Below, piece after piece: positions 22,751-34,569 of a DNA stretch of 64,000 nucleotides. Origin of the DNA: Hypholoma sublateritium FD-334 SS-4 (Eukaryota; Basidiomycota; Agaricomycetes; Agaricales; Strophariaceae); assembly GCA_000827495.1 (NCBI GenBank), contig KN817608.1, positions 91,458-155,457 of the forward strand, written 5' to 3'. Numbering within the stretch: the stretch's first letter is position 1; each line of letters opens with the position of its first letter. The position numbers and the translations under genes were made by a program. Under the pieces are notes generated by a model. That model was not told where the DNA came from, ran no database searches, and worked only from the letters and a program-made list of their open reading frames with translations.

Positions 22751-25090
22751 CTACACGCGCAGCGTCTCTCCGCCCACGCGCCCGCCGACAAGCTCCTCGT
22801 GGTTCGGGAGCGCGAACGCCGACAGGCTCTTGCTCTCCGTTCCATCAAGGCGCCAGATGTTCGCGAGCGGCGCGCCTGCGAGCGCCGCATCCGCCGCCGA
22901 TGAGCCACTATCTCCACGCGCACGGGGGAGCGCGGCGGACGCCAGCGGGCGACGCATCACCTGCTCCTCGTACTCCTCCAGCGACGACAGCTCCGCGGAC
23001 GACGTCGTCGTCGACGTAGGCGAGAGCGCGGGCGACTGCACGATGTCCTGCAAGAACGCCGGTAGCAGCGGCGCGGGTGCGGCCATGTGGCTGCCCGCGT
23101 GCGCCTGTGCGCCCCCGCGGAAGCCCGGCGCGGGCGACGGCAGCGGCGACGGGCGGCGGTGCCCGGACGTCTGGTAGATCGGGCTCGGGGCGGCGTACGG
23201 CACCGGCTGCTGCTGCTGCTGCTGCGCGGCGTACTGCTGCCCGAGCGCAAGGTGCGACTGCGAGCGGTGCACCGTGCGCATCGACGGCGGCGCGAGCCCG
23301 TGCTGCTGTTGCTGCTGCCCATAAGCAGCGGCCTGTGCATGTCCCTGGGGCGGCGCGTGCGGGGCGAGGTCGATGCACGCGCGGCGCGCCGACAGCGGGG
23401 GCGGCGTCAGCGAGTGCGCGCGCGGCGCGGGGCTCGGCGCACCGCCTTCGAGGTGCGTCTGCGCGAGCACGGACGTCAGCAGCGCGATGCGCTCCGCCTG
23501 CACGGCCGCGGAGATCGAGTCGCCGTTGCCCTCTGCGTCTGCGGGCGGGGGGAGTGCGGTCAGCGCCTGAAACACCGCATCTCGAAAAGGGAAAGGAGGA
23601 AGGGGTGGGAAAGGAAGCGGGAAGCGGGAAGCGCGCACTAGCGCGCGTCGCGTCGTTCAATGGCAGGCAGCGACGCGCCCAGATGAACGCGACGGCGACA
23701 GGCGCACCGCCCATCCAGCGACGCGAAGCACCTGTCCCGCTCATCAAATCGAAGCGAAGCACGCAATCCCCATCCCTGTCCGTCCATTCCTATCTATCGC
23801 AACCATCCCATGTCAACCCACTCCCAAATCCAATCCAATCCCAAAAGAGAAAAAGCACACGCACAGGGCAAGCACGTCTGGCACACCTTCCTCCGCCTCC
23901 AATTCAGGTAGTTGCACTTCTGGCAGATCCAGTCGCCGGGTTGCTATTCGCCGCACGATCAAAAAAACAAAAATGGAAATCAGCATGCATGCCCGCGGAC
24001 GGCGAAGGTGGAATGCAAAAAAAGCGGATAGGCCATCACGCAGCACCCGACGCCACCCCAAGCCCGCGCGGCGCGCACGGCGGGAGCGGACGGCGCAGGG
24101 ATGGCGTGGCGGGCGTGCGCCCAGCCAGTCAACTGCCACCCGCAGTCGACAGAAAAGAAAGATACAGAAAAAAAGCACACTCACATGCGAGATCGGCCCG
24201 CGGTTTCCGGTGTTCAGGATCGGCGGCTGCAGGACAAACGAGATGATGAGCGCTGTCCTCTAACACCAAAGTGACCAAAAAACAAAAAGCATGCGCCGCG
24301 CAGTACGCGGGCAGCGGGCCCAAAAACAAACAGGGAGAGAGCAAAGAAAACACAACGCACCGCGATCCCCGCGACACACCCCGGGCGGATCTGCCCCGGC
24401 TCAGGGAGCGGCTCGTTGTCCGGCCAGTACATCACACACGGCGCGCGCGGGTCGCGCGACACATTCTGCACGCGCCCGCCGACGGCGAACGCGCGCCCGG
24501 ACGGCGTCAGCAGCGGGTGCGCGGGCTTGCCCGCCGTCGTTGCCTGGTGCGTTGCTTGATGCGTCGAAGGGTGGGTCGAGAGGTGCGGCTGGGCGGCCTG
24601 GACAGGCTGCGCCGCCGCGAACGACAGCGCGCTGGGCGACGGCGGCCCGAGCCCAAGCGGCGCGGGGTGCCCGTGCCCGCCGTGCGCGTGCCCCAGCCCA
24701 AGCGCCGGCTGCTGCTGCTGCGAATGTTGCTGCGGGTGCGTCTCGAACAGCTGCACGCGCGGCACCTCCTGCTGGCGGTGGTGGTGCTCCTCGCGCGCGT
24801 GCTGGTGCTGGTGCTGCTCTAAGTGCTTCTCGAACTGCTGCTGCTGGCGCGGCGGCGCGCTCGAGTAATACGTCTCCCCCGCGCCGACGAACGCCGGCGC
24901 GCCGAGCGTCAGCGCACCATGACCGTACGCGCTGGCGTTGGCGCCGCCACTCGCGTGCGTAGATCCGGCGCTGACGTGGGCGCCGGCGTGCGAGAGCGCG
25001 TGAGCGAACCGGGGCGACGGCGCGCCGCGCACGAGCGCCTGCGCGCGCGGGGGCGGCGCGGGCGTCTGGTAGAGCTGCTGCGGCTGGAGG

Positions 25091-25122
<32 letters not shown>

Positions 25123-27910
25123 TTGTTGTTGGAGGTGCGGGTGCTGGGCGAGCGCGTTCAAAGCGAGGTGCGGCTGCTGCTGGACGGCGTGCTGCTGGTG
25201 TTGCGCGTGGTGCCCATGCTGCGCGCGGGGCGGGTTATTCTGGTGCGGGCTATGCTGCTGCTGGTTATTCTGGAGCTGCTGGTTATTCTGCAGTTGCTGC
25301 TGCTGGTACTGATGCGCGACTTGATTATGCTGGTGCTGGTGCTGCTGCTGATGTTGGTGCTGGTGCCCGTGCTGTTCGTGCCCCTGCTGCCCATGCCCAT
25401 GCGCCCCCACGCCGCGCGGGCCCCCGCACCCAATGCACGCGAGGTTGCGCCTGTCCAACACAGCAGAAGGGGGTGCAAACGCGTCTGTCAGCATCATCCC
25501 GGTCCAAAGCAAAGTGAGGCACGATCCGAAATAGAATAGAACAGAATAAAATAGAATAGAAGCGTGTCGCAGAGAAAGCGACCAACGACGGCGACGGGAG
25601 GGACGATGCGGAGAGAGAGAGAGAGCAGCGGAAAGGAGCGGAGCGCCCGCGCGTCTCGCTTTGCGCGAGTCGAGTCCAGCCAGGCGGCGAAACAGACGCG
25701 AGACATCGCGAGGGGCGACGAGGCTGTGCGCGTGCATGACACGCAGGGACGCAGGGGCGCGGGAGCGTCCGCAATGCGAATCCGCGCAACCCGCTGGATC
25801 CGGCGTATCCGCATCCGAAACACCCGCCGCCGCCGCGCAACACCCGCGGGCGCGCAGCAGCAGCAGCCGCGCCATTGAGAACGGCGAATGCACGCCCGAG
25901 GGAGTGAATGGGAGTGGAACACCGACCCATAACTCGAACAGCAAACGAAACAGAATGGAACAGAACCGTAAGGAGACGCCAAAAACTCACCCAAAATTAT
26001 GCGCAGCGCACGCCGCCACAGGACATCTACACCACCCAAAGAAAAGAAAAGCGTCAGCGCAGTCCCAATCCACCAGCACCTCCTCTCCTCCGAGTCGTTC
26101 AGGCAGGGTCTGTCTCGTCTCACCCCCCCGTCCCCGTGCCTGTGCCTGCCCGCATCCGCACTCTATAGGTCTCTATAGGTCTCTACACACGCGCGCCGCT
26201 GTCTCGTCTCGTCTCGTCCCACACCCGCGTCTCTGTGTTTCGCCTGAGGCGTCATCGGCGTCGTCATCGACAACCCAGCGTCGCACGATCGGGACGGGCC
26301 GCAATCGCCGCCCGCCGTCCGACGACCGTCTGCGCCCAGCTAACCGCTGACGAGCCACGGGCCTACGTCGGTGGGCGCTGAGCGGCGGCGGCCGGGGGTG
26401 GCAGCAGCGACAAAGACGGGTGGCACCCAGTGGCACGAGAGCGAGAGGCGGGACGAGGCACCCACAGCACGCAGCGGCGCACACGGAGAAGAGAAAGCAC
26501 AGAGAAGAGAAGAAAAAGGACGCACATCCAGTCGCCCAGCCGGAAGCTCGTCTTCGGGTTCGGCGGGTTGCTCGAGAGGGTGTACGCGCCCCCCGCCGCC
26601 GCGGGCGGCAGCGCCGGCTCCGTGTCGTGCTCGTACGCGAGGTCGAGTTCGTGGGTGTATGCGCGGCAGCGCTCGTATTCGTATTCTCGGGCACGGGTGA
26701 GATCGCGGTATGCGCGCTCGTGCAGCTGTTGCGCCGCGGGTGACTCCGCGCGCCACTCGAACTCGTTCGCGGCAGGCTCCCGCGCATGGATGCGCGCAAG
26801 CACGCGGACGGCCGCAGCCGCGGCGTCGCGGGCGCCCGTCGGCGGCGTAGCGGTAGTAGCCTCCACGGCGAAGTCCTGGCGAAAGCCGCCGTCCAGCTCG
26901 CGGTCGTACGACGCAGCCTGCGCCAGATCCAAATCCAGGCCCGTGCGCGGGGGAGACAAAGGCGATGGGGGTGGTGGTGGTGGTGGTCGGAGATGAGGCC
27001 TGTCGCCCGCGCGCAGCGCCACCCCCGGGGCTTCCCTCGCGCAGCCAGTTTCGGGCTCGCGCGTGGCGTCGCCTTCACGCGCGAGGTGCCCTGCACGCCC
27101 GGGGGGCGCCAGTGCGGCCTGCGGTGTCAGCGCGTCGCCGTGTACGTAACCACTGCCACCGCACGGGCCGGCGGAGGCTTGGGCGTGGGCTGCGGCCTCG
27201 GCGTGGGCTTGGGATTGGAGTGGGGCTTGGGGTGGAGCGGGCGCGGGCGGGAGGCGCACGCGCAGCAGGCCCGCGAGCGGCGCGAGCTCGCGCTCGAGCG
27301 CAGGCGCGGCGCTGAGTGAGCGCGCGGCGATGCGGAGCGCGCACGCGGCCTGGGGAGTTAGGGGCGGTAAGCGACGCGTTCGCAGCACGTGATGCACGCG
27401 CGATAATTAGAGCGCACCTCGTCGTGCGTGCGGAAGACGGCGAAGACGGGGTCTGTGCGCCCCGCGCGCGCCCAGAGGGACACGGGGGCCGGCGCGCCCT
27501 GGTGGGGGGTGACGTCAGTGTCAGTGGTGCTATGCATGGTGGTGGGGCGTACGGTGTGCGGCGCGAAGACGCGTGCAAGGAGCGCCTCGGGTGCCGGGGG
27601 GAGGTTCTCGAGCTGCGTTGCATGGTCAGTCAATCGTGCGTGGAGGCCGTGAAGGACTCACGCGAACGACGCGCGAGCGGGTCGCAGCGAACGCTGCGTG
27701 CGCTGCAGGGCTCGGCGGCGGGCTGTCGAACGCGCGCTCGCTGCTGCTCGCGGACGACGCGGGGGAGAACGCGGGTGCGCGCTGCTCACACACGACGAAG
27801 GGCAGCTTGCCGACGGCGGGGGGGTGCTGGAGGCGGCGGAGGACGGCGTCAAAGGCGTCGAGGGGGGCGCCAGCGACGCCGGTGGCGGGGGCGAGGCGTT
27901 CGATGTCCAT
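22751..27910 (-). CDS. Gln-rich RNA-binding protein with two RanBP2-type zinc fingers (Nrp1/ARP-like)
   Basis: I start at 27910 (MDIERLAPATGVAGAPLDAF). An RRM-like N-terminal part spans LENLPPAPEALLARVF, SLWARAGRTDPVFAVFRTHD and, after an intron, ALRIAARSLSAAPALERELA. An Ala/Pro-rich linker leads to PPNPKTSFRLGDW. Finger 1 reads WICPVAACAAHNFGRNLACI then GC, matching WxCx4Cx3Nx6Cx2C; it is built from three exons, the middle one being a 36-nt microexon (25991-26026). A His/Gln-rich region with polyQ follows (about 24700-25430). PPILNTGNRGPISH then leads to finger 2, GDWICQKCNYLNWRRRKVCQ then TC (perfect RBZ spacing). A second Gln/Pro-rich tail ends at 22751. Introns here are unusually long (499 and 540 bp around the microexon, about 330 bp after finger 2). 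RBZ fingers bind single-stranded RNA such as GGU; a role in mRNP granules like yeast Nrp1 is inferred. Some junctions near 24385-24240 are uncertain. Confidence 0.8.
25091..25131. repeat. CTG/TTG trinucleotide tract encoding polyglutamine
   Basis: An almost pure (CTG)n run passes into (TTG)n on the plus strand. The minus strand therefore carries CAA and CAG codons giving 13 consecutive Gln inside the RanBP2-finger protein. Shorter CAG runs encode further Gln at about 23212-23227 and 24710-24722. Confidence 0.9.
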
Positions 27911-29776
27911 GATGGGGGAGACTGGGAGCCGCTTGCATGGACGCCGCTTTTCAGGCCGCCGCGATCATGCATGCTCGCGCGAAATTAAAAAATGAGACGG
28001 CGCCTAAACCGTGGGCGTTACGTAACGGCGAATCCGCAGGCAATCTATCGCCAGAAACGGCCCCGGCCTTGACGCGCGCGCAACTAGGCCCATGTGCTCC
28101 CGCCACCAATGATCCGCCCTGCTGCCGATCCTCGACGTCTGCACAGCGTATCAACAACGCCTTCGACGCTAGCAGCGCGCACTTCCACCGGCCCCGCGGG
28201 CATTCCATTGGGCACCGGGCGGACTGCATTGCCAGCACAAAGTTCACCCGCACGCGCCGCTACGCACTCTCAGTTTTGCCTCCGTGCATTTACAATTGAT
28301 AATATCCCCAGGTCAGCAAAGCCAAAACTTCACCACCCGCATGTTCGCGATCACCGGCCTGCGTAGGCGCACTGACATAAGCCCAGCATCACCGACTCAG
28401 GCTCGGATTTGTGCATTATTTCCCCTCCCAGCAAGCCCGCCCGGAGCCTCGGGCCCTCGGTCCCCCCCCGCCAGCGTCCCTGCGCAAGCGCCCGTGCTGA
28501 AACATGCCCTTTTCTCCTTGGACGAGTGCCGCGTTGTGCTGGTTTTATTCGTATGTCTTTCGGTGTGTCGCGTCTTTGCTCGCTGCATACATTTTACCAC
28601 TTAATACTATATCCATCCTCCGCCTTTCGTTTTTGGCCGATATTCTGGGCGCAACGCCGATTCCAACGCTCCTCGCAACACGGACGGAGCCCCCCACCCC
28701 ATGGAGCAGCCAGCACCCGGCGGCGCCGGCACGCGCCCGCCCCGGGGGGCGGTGCGCCGCGTCGCCAGGGCCGCGCGAGGTACATTGCTCACTGCTCAGT
28801 ACTCAGTGCTCGTTTACTTATGTAGTGCACTATAACGAGTATATTGGTGTGGTAATTAAATAACGTGTTTATTAGCGTCGTTTCACGCTTAGCGCGTTTC
28901 AGGCTTTGCGCTGGCGCGTTGTGATAATTGCCAATGGTTGGGGTCAGATGGGAGGGGTGGATGGGAGGGGTGCGCTGGTACGTGTGAGGCGGGGACGCGA
29001 CGCGCGGTGCGGTGCGGTGCGCTGGCGCGATTTGGGAGGAAGGGGCGGACGGGTACAGAGGAATAGAGGGCAAAAACATACACAACGTAACAACACACAT
29101 ACCCCGACACCGAATGAATTACCAAATCCCGCCGGCGTCCCCAAAGCAGACTCGGCCCGCCGCCTCCACCCCAGCACCCTCTAGGCTCTCGGCATGAAGC
29201 GCGAAACGGCGCACGCCAAAAAAACAACAGCGCGGACTGTGCATATACCACTTCTCCAATAGTACAATATGTAACATGCATGTAACAAACAGGCAACAAG
29301 TATTAAGCAGGCAGGCATGCACAGCGGATAAGACGAGGGGGGGAGGGGGGGCAGCGGCGTTCGTCCATTAAAATCATACACAAAGTAACATATTGAACAT
29401 CGGCATCGCAAGGTTCACAACCAAGTATAAAACATCATCGAACCGCCGCCAGCGCGCACCCAACCCCGCGCCAAGGGCCGTCCGCGCCCAGCTCCGCTCG
29501 CCCATAGCGCGGCGACACGAAAGGCCGTCAGCGCATCGCGAAATGGAGTACGTGCGGGCCAATGATGACGGGCGCCATCGAGCTCCGCAAAGGAGCTGCG
29601 CGGTGAAGCCTGGAGCTTGAAGAGAGTGGTGATTGGTGGTAGGGATCTGCCCTGGGATGTTGTACAGCGAGCAGGACAGGGTGGAGGCAGCGGCGGTGGT
29701 GCAGCCGCCCCAGTGCGTCCCAACGACAGGCGACGGGGACAGCGGCCCACCAACGCGCACCCAATAAAACGCCTAT
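27911..29776. other. Intergenic, about 1.87 kb, no gene seen
   Basis: This holds the promoter of the RanBP2-finger gene and the 3' flank of the helicase. Many open frames are GC shadows with no recognisable domain. A small palindromic element CACTGCTCAGTACTCAGTG lies near 28788-28806. Confidence 0.45.
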
Positions 29777-32700
29777 TCACCCGGCGATCTTCACCGCCCT
29801 CCCCACCGCCCCGCGCGCCTCCCGCAGTGCAACCCTCTCCGCCCCGCGCTCCGCCTCCGCCACCGCGCGCTCCCTCGCCCGCGCCGCCTCGAGGTGCTCA
29901 TACAGCGCGCGGTCCAGCGCATCGCCCGCGAGCGGCACCACCAAATCGCCCTCCGTCAAATAGTCCATATACCTTCTCCACGACTCCGCCCCCACGCCCC
30001 ACGCGCCCTTGCCCCCACCCCCACCTCCCCCTCCCCCGACATGCGCCTTGCCCTCCTTCTCCCTTCCCACCGCCGTCTGCGCCATGCGCAGCCTCCCCTC
30101 CCGCAGCGTCGCCACGCTCCCCACGACGAACAAGCCGCGCTTCGCGCGCGTCAGGCCGACGTTCAGGCGCTTCTTATCCGCCAAAAACCCAATATGCCCC
30201 GCCGCGTTATTGCGCACCGTCGAGAAGACGATGACCTGCTTCTCGCGCCCCTCGAAGCCGTCGACCGTCTTCACCTCGATGCGCGGCACCTCGCGCGCGC
30301 GCGCGGAGCCGAGCACAGCCTCGAAGCGCGCGCGGTACGCCGCGTGCGCGGGGGAGAGGTAGCGCGTGAGGAGCCGGATCTGCGCGGCGTACGGCGCAAT
30401 GATGCCGATGTCCTCGCCCATGAGCGTCTGCACAAGCAGGCGCGGTCAGCGCACTGTGCGGCTCATAATAAAAACAACGACGAAAGACGCACTGGGTTAT
30501 TGAGCAGGAGATCCTCCACGACGCTCGCCACAATATGCGCCTCGGTAATATTCAGCAGGCTGCGTGCCTGATACGACTCGTTCCCTGAATGATCGAGGAA
30601 CACAACCGACGGGCGCGCCTTCTCGAGGGGGTGGTTGCCCGTGTGCTTCGAGTGCACGGGCTCGAGCCCGGGCAGCGCGTTGCCGCTCGCGTCGACCGTG
30701 CCATCGAACAGCGACAGGTCGTAGAACTCCTTCGCCGGGAAGCGCGAGATGTCCGGGTGCATGCGGTACTGGATGTCGAGCATCACAGAAGGGACGTCTG
30801 CAGGTAAACAGCCTGGTTAGAATGGCGTGCGTCTATCCGCGGGCGCTATGGAAACACGTACGATCTTCCTCTATCAGGCGCTCGAAGAGACTGACGCCGA
30901 ATCCGTCCTCCTTCGCCTGATGACTGACGATGACCGGGGGGAGCTGCTTGTGATCTCCGATGAGTGCAACGTGCTCGGACTGACGACAATTAGTAAATGC
31001 CCTCAGCACGCGAAAAGAATGAGCTTACTCCTTTCATGAGAGGGATCAAAGACGCCGGCTCAGTAGACATGGACGCCTCGTCGATGAAAACCACAGGGAA
31101 ATCCATAATATTCAGCGCATAGCAAGCAGATGTAATGCAAGTCGTGCAAACCTAGCCCCGTTATTATCAGCAAAAACAAAAGAAAACACCGCACAAAACA
31201 ACCCACCACATCCGCGTCCGAAACAATATCCGTCAACATCTTCTGCTGAATCGAAAAGATCCGGCTCTTCAGGTACTTCGCCCTCGTCTTCAGCTTCACA
31301 AGCGCCTCCCGCATATTGCTGAGCCGCTGCACAGTGTCCCTGCGCGGCGTGCGCGCAACTGCGTCCTGGACCTTCTTCTCCAGGTCCTTGTACTTACCGG
31401 TAAGCTCTTCGATGCCCTCCTGCGTCGTCGCCGACTCGTCGACGAGCTTCTGCACCGTCGCGGTGAGCGGGTGGTGTTGCAGCTTGTAGTCTAGACTATA
31501 CGGGATGAGCGAGCTGCGGATCGTCCCGTGGTACCCGACGCGCAGGGGCTTCACGCCGGCCTTGACCAGCCCGTCAACGAGGTTGTCGACGGCCACGTTA
31601 GTATATGTGCAGAGGAGAAGCGGCTGCGGCACTTCGAAATGAACCTATCTCTCGAGGTTAACGACGAGCGCCCACCGAGCGCGCGGAGGAGAACACACCT
31701 TCAACAATTTGACGGTATCTATTATCGTTTTTGTTTTTCCAGTTCCAGGTGGCTGTTAATAAAGGTTAGTCTGTGGAGCAGCAACTGCGATACGGGCGTA
31801 CGTACCCCTTGGATCAAACTAAACCGCTGTCCAATCATCATAGCCATCGCCTTCTTCTGCGAGGTGTTCAAACCAACAAGGGGCGGGTCGCCGTCGACGA
31901 CAATGGGATTAGGCTGCGAATACCGCCTCGCCCAGCTCATTATACGCTGGTCGTCCTTGAACGCGCCGTCGAACGCAAACTTCGAATCCGCAGACACAGC
32001 GCACTGCGCGTCAAGCAGGTCTACGAATTCTGTGCCCTTCTTCTCCGCTTTTGCGCCCGGCATAAACGAGCGCAAAATAACATCGCGCAGCTCGGTGCCC
32101 TCCAGAATAATCTGTGACGCGCCGCTCGGCACGATCTTCATCGTGTCTACAGGGTCTGTCTCGAGCTGCGAGATCGCCATGCGCATGCGGTCGTAGATGA
32201 GGTTCGGCCGCCCGAGGTCGAGCCGCCACGTACCCTCGTCGAGTTGGAAGTGGTTCGGGAAGCAGATGCGCAGCTGCGTGGGCGAGCGCGAGAGCACCGA
32301 GCCGGTGTGTATCGACTCCGTCAGCGGGTCGAGCCGGGAGATGAGCACCTGCGTGCCGGTCCTGTGTTGAGTTAGTATATGCGCTGGGATGCAGATGTGC
32401 GGTAGCCACTGACTCAAATTTGTTGTCTGGTAGGACAATCCCTGGGCCTATTGAGAATGCCGCGACGGGACGGCCGAACTGGTTGGCCTCCAGCCAGTAG
32501 GCGCCCATGCCAGTCAGGCAGTAGCCTTCTTTTTGGAGGCGCTCGAGGCCCCATTGCGCTAAGCGATCCCGCAGTGCTGCTTCGTCCTGTGCCTCTTCCA
32601 TATGTAGCAGTCTCAAAAATCTGCATTGAAGCATACGTCAATAATCGCAGGCGCGTAGTAAACATAAGCGCATACTTTTCAGAGTACTCTCGCACTGCAG

Positions 32701-33175
32701 GCCTAAGCACCAGTTCATTTTCACTGATGAACTCCGCAGGAGGTTTCCGTACACGCCGCTTGTAGCCCTTCGGCAGCGCGCTAGGATCGACAGTGTTCTG
32801 CGACCGTGACACGGCGCGCTTGCGCCAGTCGTACCGGCGAATAGGCTGGTCGTTCACAACAGCCTCTACCACCGTGTCGTCCTCGACGAATCCCAGGTCG
32901 TCCTCCGCGTCCTCCTGGAGGTACTCGCCCTCTGCCGCGCCTTTTGACTGACTGGGAGGAGGCCGAAAAACCCCAGACGTCCGGATGACGGGAAGTGTAG
33001 GGATCCCGTTCGTGCCCAGTGCAGTACTGGGGAGCGCGTTGCTGCCTTCTTCTACCGCCGGCGCGCTTTGGCGACGCGTAGCAATCGAAGCGAAGCGACG
33101 TGGTGCGTGCGCGGGGAATATGTGCGTGTGCATACACACCCCGCGCACTGGCAGAGTGTTACAGTGCGAGAACAA
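29777..33175 (-). CDS. Upf1-like SF1B helicase, possibly mitochondrial
   Basis: This is an ATP-dependent nucleic-acid helicase of the Upf1/IGHMBP2-like DEAx group. The start at 33175 gives a basic, acid-free leader ending RRFASIATRRQSAPA, which suggests mitochondrial import, though that is not proven. An accessory region follows (YDWRKRAVSRSQNT, KGYKRRVRKPPAEF, LERLQKEGYCLTGMGAYWLE, FSIGPGIVLPDNKF), then the helicase core: LNTSQKKAMAMMIGQRFSLI (Q motif), GPPGTGKTKTI (motif I, completed across an intron), LLCTYTNVAVDNLVDGL (Ia), DFPVVFIDEASMSTEPASLI (II), LIGDHKQLPPVI (III), MLDIQYRMHPDIS (IV), GIIAPYAAQIRLL, TVDGFEGREKQVIVFSTVRN (V) and NVGLTRAKRGLFVVG (VI). The coiled segment between Ia and II (EELTGKYKDLEKKVQDA) resembles the stalk of Upf1-type enzymes. 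About seven introns are needed. It shares its upstream region with the pseudokinase gene at 33883. Confidence 0.88.
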
Positions 33176-33712
33176 CGAGCGCTCTGCTGCTCTGTGCCCA
33201 GACGAGGACGAATACGAGTGGGTGCTGGCCGGCGCGCGCGTCGGCGGGCGCCCAGGCCGGTGGACGATGACCTTATCGAAGCAGAATGCGACATCTCGAG
33301 GAAAAGCCTGAGCGGAGCGCTGGTAGAGCTGCGCCAGTGTGGAGAGGCGGGGAGGGAGAAAAACGAGTGGACGACGGCGAGCTGCGCGGTGGCGAGGGGG
33401 AACGTTGCAATTGCTCGTATCCCATTCGCAAATTCAGTTTCTTCACATTTGCCCCGGCCACGTGAGTTTGCCGACACGGCGCCGGCCGGCAGTCGGTCAC
33501 GGACCGCCAACCCTACTTATGGCTTCGTCATGAACCGCGACGTCGACGATTGGACACAACCGGATGTGCACGGTAGCTTGATGGGCAGTCCAGAAAAGAG
33601 GCGGAATAGTGCGTTTGGAGTCTATAATGCAGAAAACAAAAGAAGAAATATTCTCTAACCGGGGCCTGCCCGAAACAGATAGAATTCCTGAGTTTGGACA
33701 CATTTGGTCGCG

Positions 33713-33752
33713 CGCTGTGGCCCACTGTGGCCCGCTGTGGCCCGCTGTGGCC
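33713..33752. repeat. Tandem repeat, 10 bp x 4
   Basis: The unit CGCTGTGGCC occurs four times head to tail with one substitution (CACTGTGGCC in copy 2). It lies in the divergent region between the helicase and the first pseudokinase gene, about 40 bp upstream of the TATA box at 33792. Confidence 0.85.
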
Positions 33753-33791
33753 AGCGAGGTTGCGTTTCCTCAGTGGCACAGCGACTTCTAG

Positions 33792-33800
33792 CTATATAAT
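33792..33800 (+). promoter_or_regulatory. TATA box of pseudokinase gene 1
   Basis: CTATATAAT lies about 85 bp upstream of the ATG at 33883. The paralogue at 35469 has a matching CTATATAAA at nearly the same distance, which supports both. Confidence 0.6.
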
Positions 33801-33882
33801 ACGCGCCATTTTCTGTGCGCCTCGGTAAACGTCCCCCACTCCGAGACGTCTTTCAAGCCACACCCGCGCCCGTTTCACTAAC

Positions 33883-34569
33883 ATGGGAACCATTCGCATC
33901 AATGCCTTCGAAAACCACCCACCAATGGTTCTGTCGTCTACTACCTCAGAGCTCCCAGACCATGCTCGATTCAACGTGCTTGCTGGAAAATACAATGCCT
34001 TTGCAGCTGTATTAGAGGGAGCCGCCGATTCCGTTGGCTCAGAGCAAAAATTCCTGTTGAAACTGGCGGAAACTCGGGAGAGTATCCTCAAGTTAGAACA
34101 CGAGTACGAATATTACGTCGGTGGACTATCTCACCTTCAAGGCGTGGCGGTTCCCAGATGCTTTGGAATATTCACGGGAAGCGTCGGCGACAACGCGGTC
34201 GCTTGTCTGGTGCTCGAATATCTGGAAACAATTCCCGAGGAATACAATAAACGCATTCAACGAAAAGAGAAGAGGTAAGTCTCATTTCTGCATTCGATTC
34301 TTAACTTACAGCTCATTGTGAATAACCTGTGCTCTAGAGAAAGATTAATTTCGCATATAAACAAGATCCACGATGCGGGCGTCGTTATTAATCACCCAGA
34401 AGGTTGCCTGCGCTATGTCGGCCCATGGGACGACCCCCGAATTATCGATTTTAGTGCATCTTACCCTCACGTCTGTGCTTTTGACCCAGAGATAAATGCC
34501 GAAGAGGGGTGCCACGAGATTATGACACTCTCACTAAACTACCAGGCGATAAGTAATGGCCAATTTTAA
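33883..34569 (+). CDS. Pseudokinase-like protein, copy 1
   Basis: This two-exon gene encodes about 207 residues (intron 34275-34337, 63 bp; junction R-ERLISHINK). It looks like a minimal protein-kinase fold of the type expanded in basidiomycetes. The beta3 Lys is visible in KFLLKLAETRES, the helix C Glu in LKLEHEYEYYVGGL, the hinge in CLVLEYLE, and a catalytic-loop equivalent in INKIHDAGVVINHPEGCLR. The HGD/HRD triad and its Asp are replaced by NHP, and the DFG position reads IIDFSASYPHVC. It is therefore probably catalytically dead or non-canonical. The paralogue at 35469 shares TIHINAFEDYP-like N-termini and the whole layout. The role is unknown; a scaffold or decoy is one guess. Confidence 0.75.

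Noticed and set aside
23077..24246. 389-residue plus-strand frame, Arg/Ala-rich
   Set aside because: It lies antisense to GC-rich coding sequence of the RanBP2-finger gene. High GC lowers stop frequency on both strands, and the composition is that of a shadow frame.
24271..25539. Plus-strand Leu-rich frames such as poly-Leu at 24823-25539
   Set aside because: They are the reverse reading of CAG/CAA codons (polyQ) in the minus-strand gene.
26173..27096. 307-residue minus-strand frame, Arg/Thr-rich
   Set aside because: It is an out-of-frame reading of the Ala/Pro-rich exon 26526-27350 of the same gene.
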